Origin: a virus
IMG/VR virus record: IMGVR_UViG_3300020057_000117
Coordinates: 1-30,107 of that record
Strand: one strand, 5' to 3'
Length of the DNA: 30,107 nucleotides
Below the pieces are notes generated by a model. That model was given only the letters and a program-made list of their open reading frames with translations. It had not been told where the DNA came from and searched no databases. Within the stretch, counting starts at the first letter, position 1. Each line of letters begins with the position of its first letter. The position numbers and the translations under genes are program-made. This document shows positions 1 through 4,451 of the stretch, in pieces.

Positions 1-22
1 TTTCATGGTTTTTTTTAATAAA

Positions 23-235
23 TTAAAATGGTAAATCATCTGGATCTATTACTTTTTTTTCTTCAGTATCGTTATTTATATAAAATTCAAACACTTCTGT
101 TTTTAAACCCTTCATATTCTTAGTTAATTCCTCAAAACACTTTAAATTCATTCTTTCTAGTGCCATTTCTAGAACAACCATGCTTTCTAATATTCTTTCT
201 AACTCGTATTTGCTGAATCGTTCTAGTTCTTTCAT
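23..235 (-). CDS. Small protein with SSB-like acidic C-terminal tip (70 aa)
   Basis: No family is recognised. The protein is charged and probably helical: residues 1-45 are rich in Glu, Lys and Leu. It ends in DPDDLPF. In bacterial single-stranded DNA-binding proteins a C-terminal tip of this kind (acidic residues then Pro-Phe) recruits replication and repair partners. No OB-fold is present, so this is not an SSB. It could bind proteins that normally dock on the SSB tail, but that is inference. Its ATG lies one base after the stop of the 49-aa gene upstream, so the two are probably translationally coupled in the leftward operon. The region around residues 33-42 is coded by DNA that resembles 384-413. 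Confidence 0.7.
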   Translation of the reverse strand: MKELERFSKYELERILESMVVLEMALERMNLKCFEELTKNMKGLKTEVFEFYINNDTEEKKVIDPDDLPF

Positions 236-236
236 A

Positions 237-386
237 TTATTTTGAATTATATAATTTAATCTTGCATCTTACGCACTTGCTCATCAATTGTGTTTCATAT
301 TTATCATAGCTAATAATTTTCACCGCTTTCTTATTTGGTTTATGAAGTCCCAAAAAACAAAGTAAAACACCTAATTTTTTTTTCAT
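237..386 (-). CDS. Small Cys/His protein, DUF1660-like (49 aa)
   Basis: A short gene with an ATG at 386 and a TAA at 237-239. It begins MKKKLGVLLCFLGLHKP and has a CVRC motif at residues 38-41. The spacing of C10, H15, C38 and C41 resembles small phage zinc-binding proteins of the DUF1660 type, which have an N-terminal C-x-F-G-x-K/H segment and a later CxRC. That assignment is from memory of the pattern, not a search. It starts 8 bp after the stop of the 100-aa gene and ends 1 bp before the ATG of the 70-aa gene. This tight packing is the main reason to accept such a short gene. Confidence 0.6.
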   Translation of the reverse strand: MKKKLGVLLCFLGLHKPNKKAVKIISYDKYETQLMSKCVRCKIKLYNSK

Positions 387-394
387 ATTCTTAG

Positions 395-697
395 TTAGTT
401 CCTCAAAACGCTTATGATTTCTATAATATCGTAATGGTTAATATTATCTTCTACCCACGTCTCGCATTCTTCTAATGTGTCGAACCTTTTTTCCACTCCG
501 CCATCTCCCGCTAAATGGTATATGTTATATATCTCAATTTCTTCCCATCCATATTCCCCGAATCTGTCTTCCTTTTCTTTTTTAATTTCCCAATTCGCCC
601 TATCATCTGCACGATTGTATTCCATTGCTTCATCCGCGTCTTTGTATGTGTCGTACTCTTCAATGACATTATCATACCAAGTTAATGCGTATCTCAT
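395..697 (-). CDS. Hypothetical acidic protein, paralogue of the 158-aa gene (100 aa)
   Basis: Function unknown. It aligns along most of its length with the N-terminal part of the protein at 1470-1946: both have EEYDTY.DADEAME-type, NWEIKKEKEDR and a late FDTLE.CE.W segment. The shared Asp/Glu/Tyr-rich pattern suggests one small domain that was duplicated. Parts match almost exactly in DNA (for example the AT-rich stretch coding KKEKED), so the duplication is fairly recent. The upstream A/T-rich segment ends in AAAAAACTATG without an SD. It is the fifth or sixth gene of the leftward operon and is followed 8 bp later by the 49-aa gene. Confidence 0.75.
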   Translation of the reverse strand: MRYALTWYDNVIEEYDTYKDADEAMEYNRADDRANWEIKKEKEDRFGEYGWEEIEIYNIYHLAGDGGVEKRFDTLEECETWVEDNINHYDIIEIISVLRN

Positions 698-723
698 AGT
701 TTTTTAAATAATAAATAAATAAA

Positions 724-942
724 TTAATCTTGCATAGGATTGAAACAACTATAGCTGGCTGCATCAATTACCCGTTCACACTTTTGTGTAAGTGTGCAAT
801 CTGCATAACACCGTTCGACAAGCTCGTAGTACTCTTCTACTTTTTTTGTAGCGTCTTCCCTATTAATACTGAACTGGCTATATTTCGATAGTATCTTGAC
901 TACACGATTTATATAATCTTCCTTTGTGTGTGTTTTTTTCAT
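724..942 (-). CDS. Hypothetical protein (72 aa)
   Basis: Not recognised. The protein starts MKKTHTKEDYINRVVKIL, is probably helical, and has four cysteines in its second half (C45, C49, C55 and C66), which could be structural or metal-binding. The upstream sequence TTATTACTTATACAAATATG matches the start context of other genes in this operon. Nothing in the sequence suggests an enzyme. Co-transcription with its neighbours from P-left is inferred from shared strand and short gaps (21-26 bp). Confidence 0.65.
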   Translation of the reverse strand: MKKTHTKEDYINRVVKILSKYSQFSINREDATKKVEEYYELVERCYADCTLTQKCERVIDAASYSCFNPMQD

Positions 943-963
943 ATTTGTATAAGTAATAATTAA

Positions 964-1368
964 TTAATCCGCGGTCTGCATGAATTTGTCGTATACTTTT
1001 AATACTTGTTTTTTATCGAAATTATAATTTTTAATTGCAGCCTGAAAGCCGATATCTTGCAAGCCGTCAAAAGAATATTGCACTTCGTAATTGTTCAATT
1101 CTCTAAGTATTATTTTATCTGTGTCGTTGTTAGCCTTGTCTCTCTCTACTTGTTGGCTTGTTATTCTTCGCATTCCATCACGCATTGCATCAAAATTCTT
1201 AACTAAACAAAACATACCCGCCCCGCAATTCCTCACTTTGTCCCCCTCATTGATTAAGTGTTTTATTTTTTTGATTCCTTTTTTTAATTGCTCATTATTG
1301 AAAGCAAAAAATACCCCATTTTCTTTAAGTAATTTGTTTATCTCTAATTCTTGTTGTTTGTTTCTCAT
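964..1368 (-). CDS. Hypothetical phage protein with FFAF motif (134 aa)
   Basis: Residues 17-40 (NGVFFAFNNEQLKKG and what follows) recall small phage proteins of unknown function that begin with a helix, then a G-x-FFAFS-x-x-QF type segment; the DUF7659 group is a possible match, from memory only. The middle has GAGMFCLVKNF, and the C-terminal half is Lys/Asp-rich with YNFDKKQVLKVYDKFM. No catalytic motif is visible. It starts 9 bp after the possible short reading frame at 1378-1476 and belongs to the leftward operon. Confidence 0.75.
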   Translation of the reverse strand: MRNKQQELEINKLLKENGVFFAFNNEQLKKGIKKIKHLINEGDKVRNCGAGMFCLVKNFDAMRDGMRRITSQQVERDKANNDTDKIILRELNNYEVQYSFDGLQDIGFQAAIKNYNFDKKQVLKVYDKFMQTAD

Positions 1369-1377
1369 AGTTTTAAT

Positions 1378-1476
1378 TTAATTGATAAAATATTCACTTT
1401 TTTTAATGAGTTGTACGCAAAAATCGTACAACTCGCTATCTTCGGTTTCTAATTCTTTTCCATTTTTGTTTAGCAG
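1378..1476 (-). other. Possible 32-aa reading frame with CTG start, or +1/-1 extension of the upstream gene
   Basis: The 100 bp between two leftward genes are open in one frame that reads like protein (…NGKELETEDSELYDFC…IKKSEYFIN, stop TAA at 1378-1380). There is no ATG. An in-frame CTG at 1476 overlaps the last codons of the 158-aa gene, and a stop lies just upstream. It could be a CTG-started gene, a product of frameshifting at the end of the upstream gene, or a decayed gene. The hairpin at 1408-1434 lies inside it. I see no decisive coding evidence. Confidence 0.25.
1408..1434. repeat. Perfect 10-bp hairpin between leftward genes
   Basis: GAGTTGTACG, a 7-nt A/T-rich loop, then CGTACAACTC: ten perfect pairs. 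Neither strand has a run of T directly after the second arm; on the plus strand the T run precedes the hairpin. It is therefore not a classical intrinsic terminator. It may be an mRNA processing or stability element between cistrons, or an operator. Confidence 0.6.
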
Positions 1477-1946
1477 TTATAACTAATTTTATAAGCATTC
1501 TCTGTAAAACTTCCATTTTTCTTATCTCGTTCTTCGTATTCTGTTATAGCCCATTCCGCTTCATATCGTTCATTAAAATAATCAATCACATTAGATTTTG
1601 AATCTTTTGTCATGTATTGGTCTAAATGTACAATTTCAGGCTCGCTTCCGTCAGCTGTCTCTTTCATTCCCACAACCTCATAATGGCTAACCTCATTTTC
1701 TATCCACTCCTCGCACTTCTCTAATGTATCAAACGTTTTTTCTAATGCGCCATCTCCTACCGTATCGTATATGTTATATACCTCCACTTCTTCCAATCCC
1801 TCCTTAGTATATCTGTCTTCCTTTTCTTTTTTAATTTCCCAGTTCCCTCTATCCTCTTCAAGGTTGCTTTCCATCGCTTCATCCGCTTCTTCGTATGTAT
1901 CGTACTCTTCGAAAACATCGCCATCTAAACTTAATCCGTATTTCAT
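1470..1946 (-). CDS. Hypothetical acidic protein (158 aa)
   Basis: Function unknown. Residues 1-95 are homologous to the 100-aa protein at 395-697 (shared EEYDTYEEADEAME, NWEIKKEKEDR and FDTLEKCEEWIE segments). Residues 96-158 form an added acidic C-terminal part with YFNERYEAEWAITEYEERDKK, which repeats the E-Y/A-x-W theme. The whole protein is rich in Glu, Asp and Tyr and has no signal peptide or membrane segment. The start follows an A/T-rich leader ending TTATACAGATATG. It is the second gene downstream of P-left. Confidence 0.75.
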   Translation of the reverse strand: MKYGLSLDGDVFEEYDTYEEADEAMESNLEEDRGNWEIKKEKEDRYTKEGLEEVEVYNIYDTVGDGALEKTFDTLEKCEEWIENEVSHYEVVGMKETADGSEPEIVHLDQYMTKDSKSNVIDYFNERYEAEWAITEYEERDKKNGSFTENAYKISYNC

Positions 1947-1976
1947 ATCTGTATAAGTAATAAATAAATAATAAAA

Positions 1977-2231
1977 TTAATCTCTAATAAAGTAAGAACC
2001 TTCAACTTCTCCCATATCTCTTAGTGTTTTGTATTTTTTTCTAAACTCTTTGTATTCTTCTTTAGTTACTTCCTCTATTAAATCTACTAATCCTATTTGC
2101 CCATTCTCTGTAGTTACATAACCTTGTGAACCTTCCGAAACAATTCCATCCAAGTCTTTTGTGGATACTAAGATACTAAAGAAAGTATCTTCTCCATCCT
2201 GTAATGCTTCGCTTGTTTTGTAGTATTTCAT
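1977..2231 (-). CDS. Hypothetical protein, first gene of the leftward operon (84 aa)
   Basis: Not recognised. It is probably a small alpha/beta protein: SILVSTKDLDGIVSEG and an ENGQIGLVDLIEEVTKEEYKEF segment, a common C-terminal pattern in small phage proteins. Its ATG is preceded by TTATTACAAAAACAAAC. The same SD-less start context is found upstream of three rightward genes near 3206, 3493 and 3698. It is the first gene after the structured leader at 2263-2353, so it should respond directly to regulation at P-left. Confidence 0.75.
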   Translation of the reverse strand: MKYYKTSEALQDGEDTFFSILVSTKDLDGIVSEGSQGYVTTENGQIGLVDLIEEVTKEEYKEFRKKYKTLRDMGEVEGSYFIRD

Positions 2232-2262
2232 GTTTGTTTTTGTAATAATTAATTATAGAACT

Positions 2263-2353
2263 CAAGTAAGGTAGGAACTACTTAACTCGTACACTCATCT
2301 AATTTAATAGTTTGTTGTGCAGTCTTTGCGTTTCATTCTTTGATCCTTACTTG
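2263..2353 (-). promoter_or_regulatory. Structured 5' leader RNA of the leftward operon (copy A)
   Basis: Read on the minus strand, the leader downstream of P-left opens with CAAGTAAGG and closes with CCTTACTTG, giving a 9-bp outer stem around about 70 nt. Inside, TGCAC (plus 2317-2321) can pair with GTGTA (2290-2294). The same leader, with sequence differences, follows P-right. Where the two copies differ in the arms, pairing is kept: the outer C-G here is A-U in copy B, and the inner G-U here is A-U there. That supports a selected RNA structure. Possible roles are attenuation, antitermination or control of the leader peptide. Confidence 0.6.
2304..2336 (-). CDS. Possible leader peptide A (10 aa)
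   Basis: The leader contains an ATG followed by nine sense codons and TAA, reading MKRKDCTTNY. AAGGA lies seven bases upstream, a canonical SD distance, although nearly all other genes in the window lack an SD. That AAGGA is part of the 5' arm of the outer leader stem, so folding would hide it. Copy B has an equivalent frame starting with TTG. The differences between the copies are not mainly synonymous, so selection for RNA structure alone could explain the conservation. Confidence 0.3.
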   Translation of the reverse strand: MKRKDCTTNY

Positions 2354-2369
2354 TTAATGTTCTAATGCT

Positions 2370-2398
2370 ATTATATCCCGATATCGGGACAATGTCAA
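2370..2398 (-). promoter_or_regulatory. P-left: perfect sigma-70 type promoter
   Basis: On the minus strand: TTGACA (plus 2393-2398), a 17-bp spacer, then TATAAT (plus 2370-2375). Both hexamers are consensus and the spacing is optimal. The start site is expected near 2363. The spacer holds the palindrome CCCGATATCGGG, so a bound repressor would block RNA polymerase. It drives the leftward small-gene operon. P-right at 2899-2927 matches it at 27 of 29 positions. Confidence 0.85.
2377..2388. promoter_or_regulatory. Operator-type palindrome in P-left
   Basis: CCCGATATCGGG is a perfect 12-bp palindrome, extended to 14 bp by flanking T and A, and fills most of the promoter spacer. The equivalent site in P-right is CCCGTTGTCGGG, which keeps the outer CCCG/CGGG arms. 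I noticed no further CCCGNNNNCGGG site in the window. The binding protein is not identified. Confidence 0.65.
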
Positions 2399-2406
2399 GT
2401 GTTTTA

Positions 2407-2435
2407 TTGCTTTTCTTTTCCGAATGTATTACTAT
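2407..2435 (+). promoter_or_regulatory. Possible weak promoter for the terminase small subunit
   Basis: TTGCTT, 17 bp, TACTAT: weak matches to both hexamers at the right spacing. Initiation would fall at or just before the ATG at 2444, giving a nearly leaderless mRNA. It lies close to the P-left operator, so the same regulator might act on it. In an AT-rich genome such a match can arise by chance. Confidence 0.25.
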
Positions 2436-2443
2436 TACTATAT

Positions 2444-2902
2444 ATGAAAGACACAGGTGATATGACGATATTAGAGCTGCGCAAAAAGAATTGGGGATTG
2501 ACTGACGCCGTATTAGCGAAGTTATTAGAAGCTTTTTCTTTTGATTACACAATACAAGAAGCGTGCGCTTATGTATGTATTAGCACTAATACATTTTGCC
2601 GCTGGAATAGACAGTCTTCAGAATTCCGCGAAAGAATGGACAATGCTAAGTCTTTTTTAGGCATGACCGCGAAGGCAAATCTATACAGAGCAATTAAAAG
2701 GGACGGATCCGTTCCCGATTCCTGGGAATATTTGAAAAGGCGACAGAAAGAAATATACTCCGACAGACAAGAATTGACGGGGAAAAATGGCGACACATTA
2801 GAACTAAACATTTTTAATATTCTAGTTGCAATACAAAAAAGTGAACCCAAAACGATAGAAGGAATGCAGGCAATCCCTGCAGATTCGGAGGAAAGTCCTT
2901 GA
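2444..2902 (+). CDS. terS: Terminase small subunit (152 aa)
   Basis: The small subunit recognises phage DNA and brings it to the large subunit for packaging. Residues 35-57 (YTIQEACAYVCISTNTFCRW) form a helix-turn-helix of the kind seen in TerS and related phage DNA-binding proteins. It is followed by a helical segment and by KEIYSDRQELTGKNG, a tail typical of this group. The start is uncertain. ATG at 2444 gives MKDTGDMTILEL, while ATG at 2462 (MTILEL) has AGGTG just upstream. An upstream ATG at 2399 would overlap P-left and is less likely. The gene sits exactly between P-left and P-right, and its stop overlaps the -35 box of P-right. An additional role as regulator of these promoters is possible but unproven. 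Confidence 0.75.
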   Translation: MKDTGDMTILELRKKNWGLTDAVLAKLLEAFSFDYTIQEACAYVCISTNTFCRWNRQSSEFRERMDNAKSFLGMTAKANLYRAIKRDGSVPDSWEYLKRRQKEIYSDRQELTGKNGDTLELNIFNILVAIQKSEPKTIEGMQAIPADSEESP

Positions 2903-2927
2903 CATTGTCCCGTTGTCGGGATATAAT
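2899..2927 (+). promoter_or_regulatory. P-right: perfect sigma-70 type promoter
   Basis: TTGACA at 2899-2904, a 17-bp spacer and TATAAT at 2922-2927. The -35 box overlaps the stop codon of the terminase small subunit gene. The expected start is near 2934, so the leader stem begins almost at the 5' end of the RNA. It should drive the small genes at 3054-4431 and, by read-through, terminase large subunit and portal. It is a near copy of P-left in the opposite direction. Confidence 0.85.
2909..2920. promoter_or_regulatory. Operator-type inverted repeat in P-right
   Basis: CCCGTTGTCGGG: arms CCCG/CGGG are kept, but the four central bases differ from the P-left palindrome and are not symmetric. 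If one protein binds both, P-left may be the tighter site. Confidence 0.55.
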
Positions 2928-2934
2928 AGAGTTA

Positions 2935-3028
2935 GAAAGTAAGGATTCAAAGATTGAAAACCAAAGACTACACAATAAATTATTAAATTAAGTGAGTGTA
3001 CGAGGCAAGTAATTCCTACTTTACTTTC
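2935..3028 (+). promoter_or_regulatory. Structured 5' leader RNA of the rightward operon (copy B)
   Basis: GAAAGTAAGG (2935-2944) pairs with CTTTACTTTC (3019-3028), ten pairs including one G-U. Inside, TACAC (2969-2973) pairs with GTGTA (2996-3000). Segments such as TATTAAATTA and GAGTGTACGAG are identical to copy A. The layout, a structured RNA right after each of two outward promoters, resembles the put antitermination elements of phage HK022, although no sequence similarity to put is claimed. Confidence 0.6.
2954..2986 (+). CDS. Possible leader peptide B (10 aa, TTG start)
   Basis: TTG followed by nine codons and TAA, with AAGGA eight bases upstream. The product would read (M)KTKDYTINY against MKRKDCTTNY in copy A. 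Same length, same position and same stop in both leaders, but a non-ATG start and four amino-acid-changing differences make it uncertain. Confidence 0.25.
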   Translation: MKTKDYTINY

Positions 3029-3053
3029 TTTTTATATTGTTATTATTTAAAAG

Positions 3054-3185
3054 ATGGACTTAATCCAGATTGAGAGAAGAAAAAAATTGAGGCAGGAAAT
3101 GGGGAAACTAAGCACGATAGATTACATCCAAGTTGTTTTATTTGTTGTATTTGTGTGGGTGATGTTGATTGTAATCTTAGTTTAA
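3054..3185 (+). CDS. Small membrane protein (43 aa)
   Basis: A basic N-terminus (MDLIQIERRKKLRQEMGK) is followed by one hydrophobic helix, residues 24-43 (starting YIQVVLFVVFVWV), running to the stop. By the positive-inside rule the basic end would face the cytoplasm. It is the first gene after leader copy B and ends 20 bp before the next ATG. A small single-span protein at the head of a phage operon could be a lysis modulator, a superinfection factor or a host-membrane effector; the sequence does not decide. Confidence 0.6.
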   Translation: MDLIQIERRKKLRQEMGKLSTIDYIQVVLFVVFVWVMLIVILV

Positions 3186-3205
3186 TTATTTATCAAAAAC
3201 AAACT

Positions 3206-3457
3206 ATGCCACTAGAAATAATTGATGCAGATAAATTTGTGCTAGAGCAAGTCTTTAGACCCTATCAAAATATGCTTGGTGTAGAAAAGAGATTTGAAAA
3301 ACAGCCATTTACTAATCAGAAAACTATTGAAATGCTGAAAGAAGATACCGAGTGGTCAAGAGCAGTTATTAACAGAATTAAATTCTGCAACTTTATCTGC
3401 AATAAATGGGTGAATCATCCAGTACTAAATTATTTAAATATAACTAAAAGAGACTAA
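3206..3457 (+). CDS. Hypothetical protein (83 aa)
   Basis: Not recognised. I place the start at ATG 3206 (MPLEIIDADKF) because it directly follows TTTATCAAAAACAAACT, the start context shared with the next two genes. The longer in-frame version from 3155 would overlap the membrane-protein gene by 31 bp. The protein is probably helical, with NRIKFCNFICNKW near the C-terminus (two cysteines). It ends KRD; the next gene ends QRD because a 48-bp direct repeat spans both ends. Confidence 0.65.
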   Translation: MPLEIIDADKFVLEQVFRPYQNMLGVEKRFEKQPFTNQKTIEMLKEDTEWSRAVINRIKFCNFICNKWVNHPVLNYLNITKRD

Positions 3458-3494
3458 TCTTAAACCATTTAATTAATTATTATCAAAAACAAAT
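3447..3494 (+). repeat. 48-bp direct repeat, copy 1
   Basis: Identical to 3650-3697. It covers the last codons of one gene (ending RD-stop), the intergenic spacer and the start context (ATTATCAAAAACAAAT) of the next gene. It marks a past duplication or recombination point that shuffles small genes as cassettes with their own translation start region. Confidence 0.85.
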
Positions 3495-3660
3495 GGGAAA
3501 AGAAACATTAAAAGACAAAATAATATTATGGTATTGGAATCAAATGAGAAAAATTATGAACTATACATTGAAATATCACGGATATGATTTTGGAATTTAC
3601 TATATGTCGGAGCTAGAGAAAATGTACACAAAACATAAAGACGAAATTCAAAGAGACTAA
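3493..3660 (+). CDS. Hypothetical protein (55 aa)
   Basis: ATG at 3493, TAA at 3658-3660. The protein begins MGKETLKDKIILWYWNQMRK and is basic and aromatic-rich (WYW, NYTLKYHGYDFGIYYMSE). It is probably a small helical protein. It lies exactly between the two copies of a 48-bp repeat that supply its start context and its last codons, so the unit looks like a movable gene cassette. No function can be inferred. Confidence 0.6.
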   Translation: MGKETLKDKIILWYWNQMRKIMNYTLKYHGYDFGIYYMSELEKMYTKHKDEIQRD

Positions 3661-3697
3661 TCTTAAACCATTTAATTAATTATTATCAAAAACAAAT
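3650..3697 (+). repeat. 48-bp direct repeat, copy 2
   Basis: Identical to 3447-3494; supplies the end of the 55-aa gene and the start context of the 76-aa gene. Recombination between the copies would delete the 55-aa gene cleanly. Confidence 0.85.
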
Positions 3698-3928
3698 ATG
3701 GAAACACAAAAATTACAGGCAACAGCATTACAAAGAATCCAGTATTTCCAGAATGGAGCAGATAAGGATGGAATTGAGATAGCAAGCCAACAGCATTTGA
3801 TGTTCGCTTACGAATATGTCGCAATGGCACTAAGACACGATCTAGGAAGCTTAGCAGATGAGTATCTGGATAAGGAAGTTGTACCGTACTTTAAAGATAT
3901 TGCTAGGAAGTTGAGCCAAGAAAGCTAA
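3698..3928 (+). CDS. Hypothetical protein (76 aa)
   Basis: Not recognised. It is largely helical (LQATALQRIQYFQNG, LMFAYEYVAMALRHDLGSLADEYL) and ends in a Lys/Glu-rich segment. Its start context is the second copy of the 48-bp repeat. It is the last gene of the tight rightward cluster; about 250 bp without a protein gene follow, holding the tRNA-like gene. Confidence 0.65.
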   Translation: METQKLQATALQRIQYFQNGADKDGIEIASQQHLMFAYEYVAMALRHDLGSLADEYLDKEVVPYFKDIARKLSQES

Positions 3929-4009
3929 TGTGATATAAGCTAGCAGTAGGACGTGGAAATGTATTAATAAGCTTATCTGTACACATTATCTTTATGTGAT
4001 GGTCATGTG

Positions 4010-4147
4010 ATTGAACATTCTAAACACGCAAGCATTTGTGGAGTCAACGGGGTACGATCCCGTGTCACCTAATTCTGAATTAGGCGTACTACCTGCTGTA
4101 CTATGACCCCTTAACAGTGAATGCTTACGTGCTCTATAGTGTTCAAT
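4010..4147. repeat. Long imperfect inverted repeat flanking the tRNA gene
   Basis: Left arm 4010-4036 and right arm 4120-4147. The outer parts (ATTGAACA against TGTTCAAT on the same strand of the transcript) give 8 pairs. The inner parts (CACGTAAGCATT against AATGCTTGCGTG) give 12 pairs with one G-U, separated by a short internal loop. The tRNA-like gene fills the loop almost exactly, so a transcript would carry a tRNA fold at the end of a long stem. Its position just before the large terminase gene also fits a packaging (pac/cos) structure. Confidence 0.75.
4039..4110 (-). tRNA. Class I tRNA-like gene, anticodon CAG (nominal Leu, CUG codon)
   Basis: Read on the minus strand it folds as a 72-nt cloverleaf. 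The 7-bp acceptor is GGGGTCA/TGACTCC with one G-U; T8 and A9 follow. The D-stem is GTAC/GTAC with loop AGCAGGTA (A14, G15, G18, G19 and A21 present). The anticodon arm is CCTAA/TTAGG with loop TTCAGAA, a 4-nt variable region follows, and the T-stem is ACGGG/CCCGT. Discriminator is A; CCA is not encoded. Odd points: bacterial tRNA-Leu is class II with a long variable arm, but this is class I. The T-loop is ATCGTAC, with A54 and T58 swapped from the usual T54/A58. Base 37 is A, while CAG tRNAs usually have G37. Confidence 0.7.
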
Positions 4148-4179
4148 TTATAATAAATTTTATTTATCATTAAATTAAT

Positions 4180-4431
4180 ATGAGCAAATACCAAGATCGT
4201 ATAACAGACGCTGCGAATAAGCAGGCATCCGAACAAATTATGACTTACGTCAAGACGTTAATAGAAAACAAAATGCGAATTGTAGCCCAAGAATGCTACT
4301 TAGCATGCTTAGCCGTAGAATCGGGAGAGGGTGAATGCGCAAGAGCTATTGCAACTCAATTTCCTGATTTAATTATTAGAATTAGTGGGAAAATAGTGAA
4401 TGGTGGTGATACGAAACCGTATAGAGATTAG
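4180..4431 (+). CDS. Hypothetical protein upstream of terminase (83 aa)
   Basis: Not recognised. It is helical in its first 50 residues (ANKQASEQIMTYVKTLIENK) with two cysteines in QECYLACLAVESGEGEC, then a short C-terminal part. It ends 20 bp before the large terminase gene, so the two are probably co-transcribed. A packaging accessory role would fit the position, but nothing in the sequence proves it. Confidence 0.65.
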   Translation: MSKYQDRITDAANKQASEQIMTYVKTLIENKMRIVAQECYLACLAVESGEGECARAIATQFPDLIIRISGKIVNGGDTKPYRD

Positions 4432-4451
4432 TGCCCTGTTATAATTAAAAA

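Noticed and set aside
1006-1381. Plus-strand reading frames opposite the leftward genes
   Set aside because: They are rich in Ser, Leu, Phe and Ile, as expected for the antisense of Lys/Glu-rich AT-rich genes, and have no start context or partner genes.
1408-1434. Intrinsic terminator
   Set aside because: The stem is good but no T run follows it on either strand.
4039-4110. Plus-strand tRNA-Gln (loop TTCTGAA would give anticodon CTG)
   Set aside because: On the plus strand the D-loop lacks the GG pair and the T-loop lacks the TTC-type core; the minus strand has A14, G15, G18, G19, A21 and the G15-C48 pair.
4010-4147. attL/attR-type integration scar at a tRNA
   Set aside because: The repeats are inverted, not direct, and no integrase gene is in the window.
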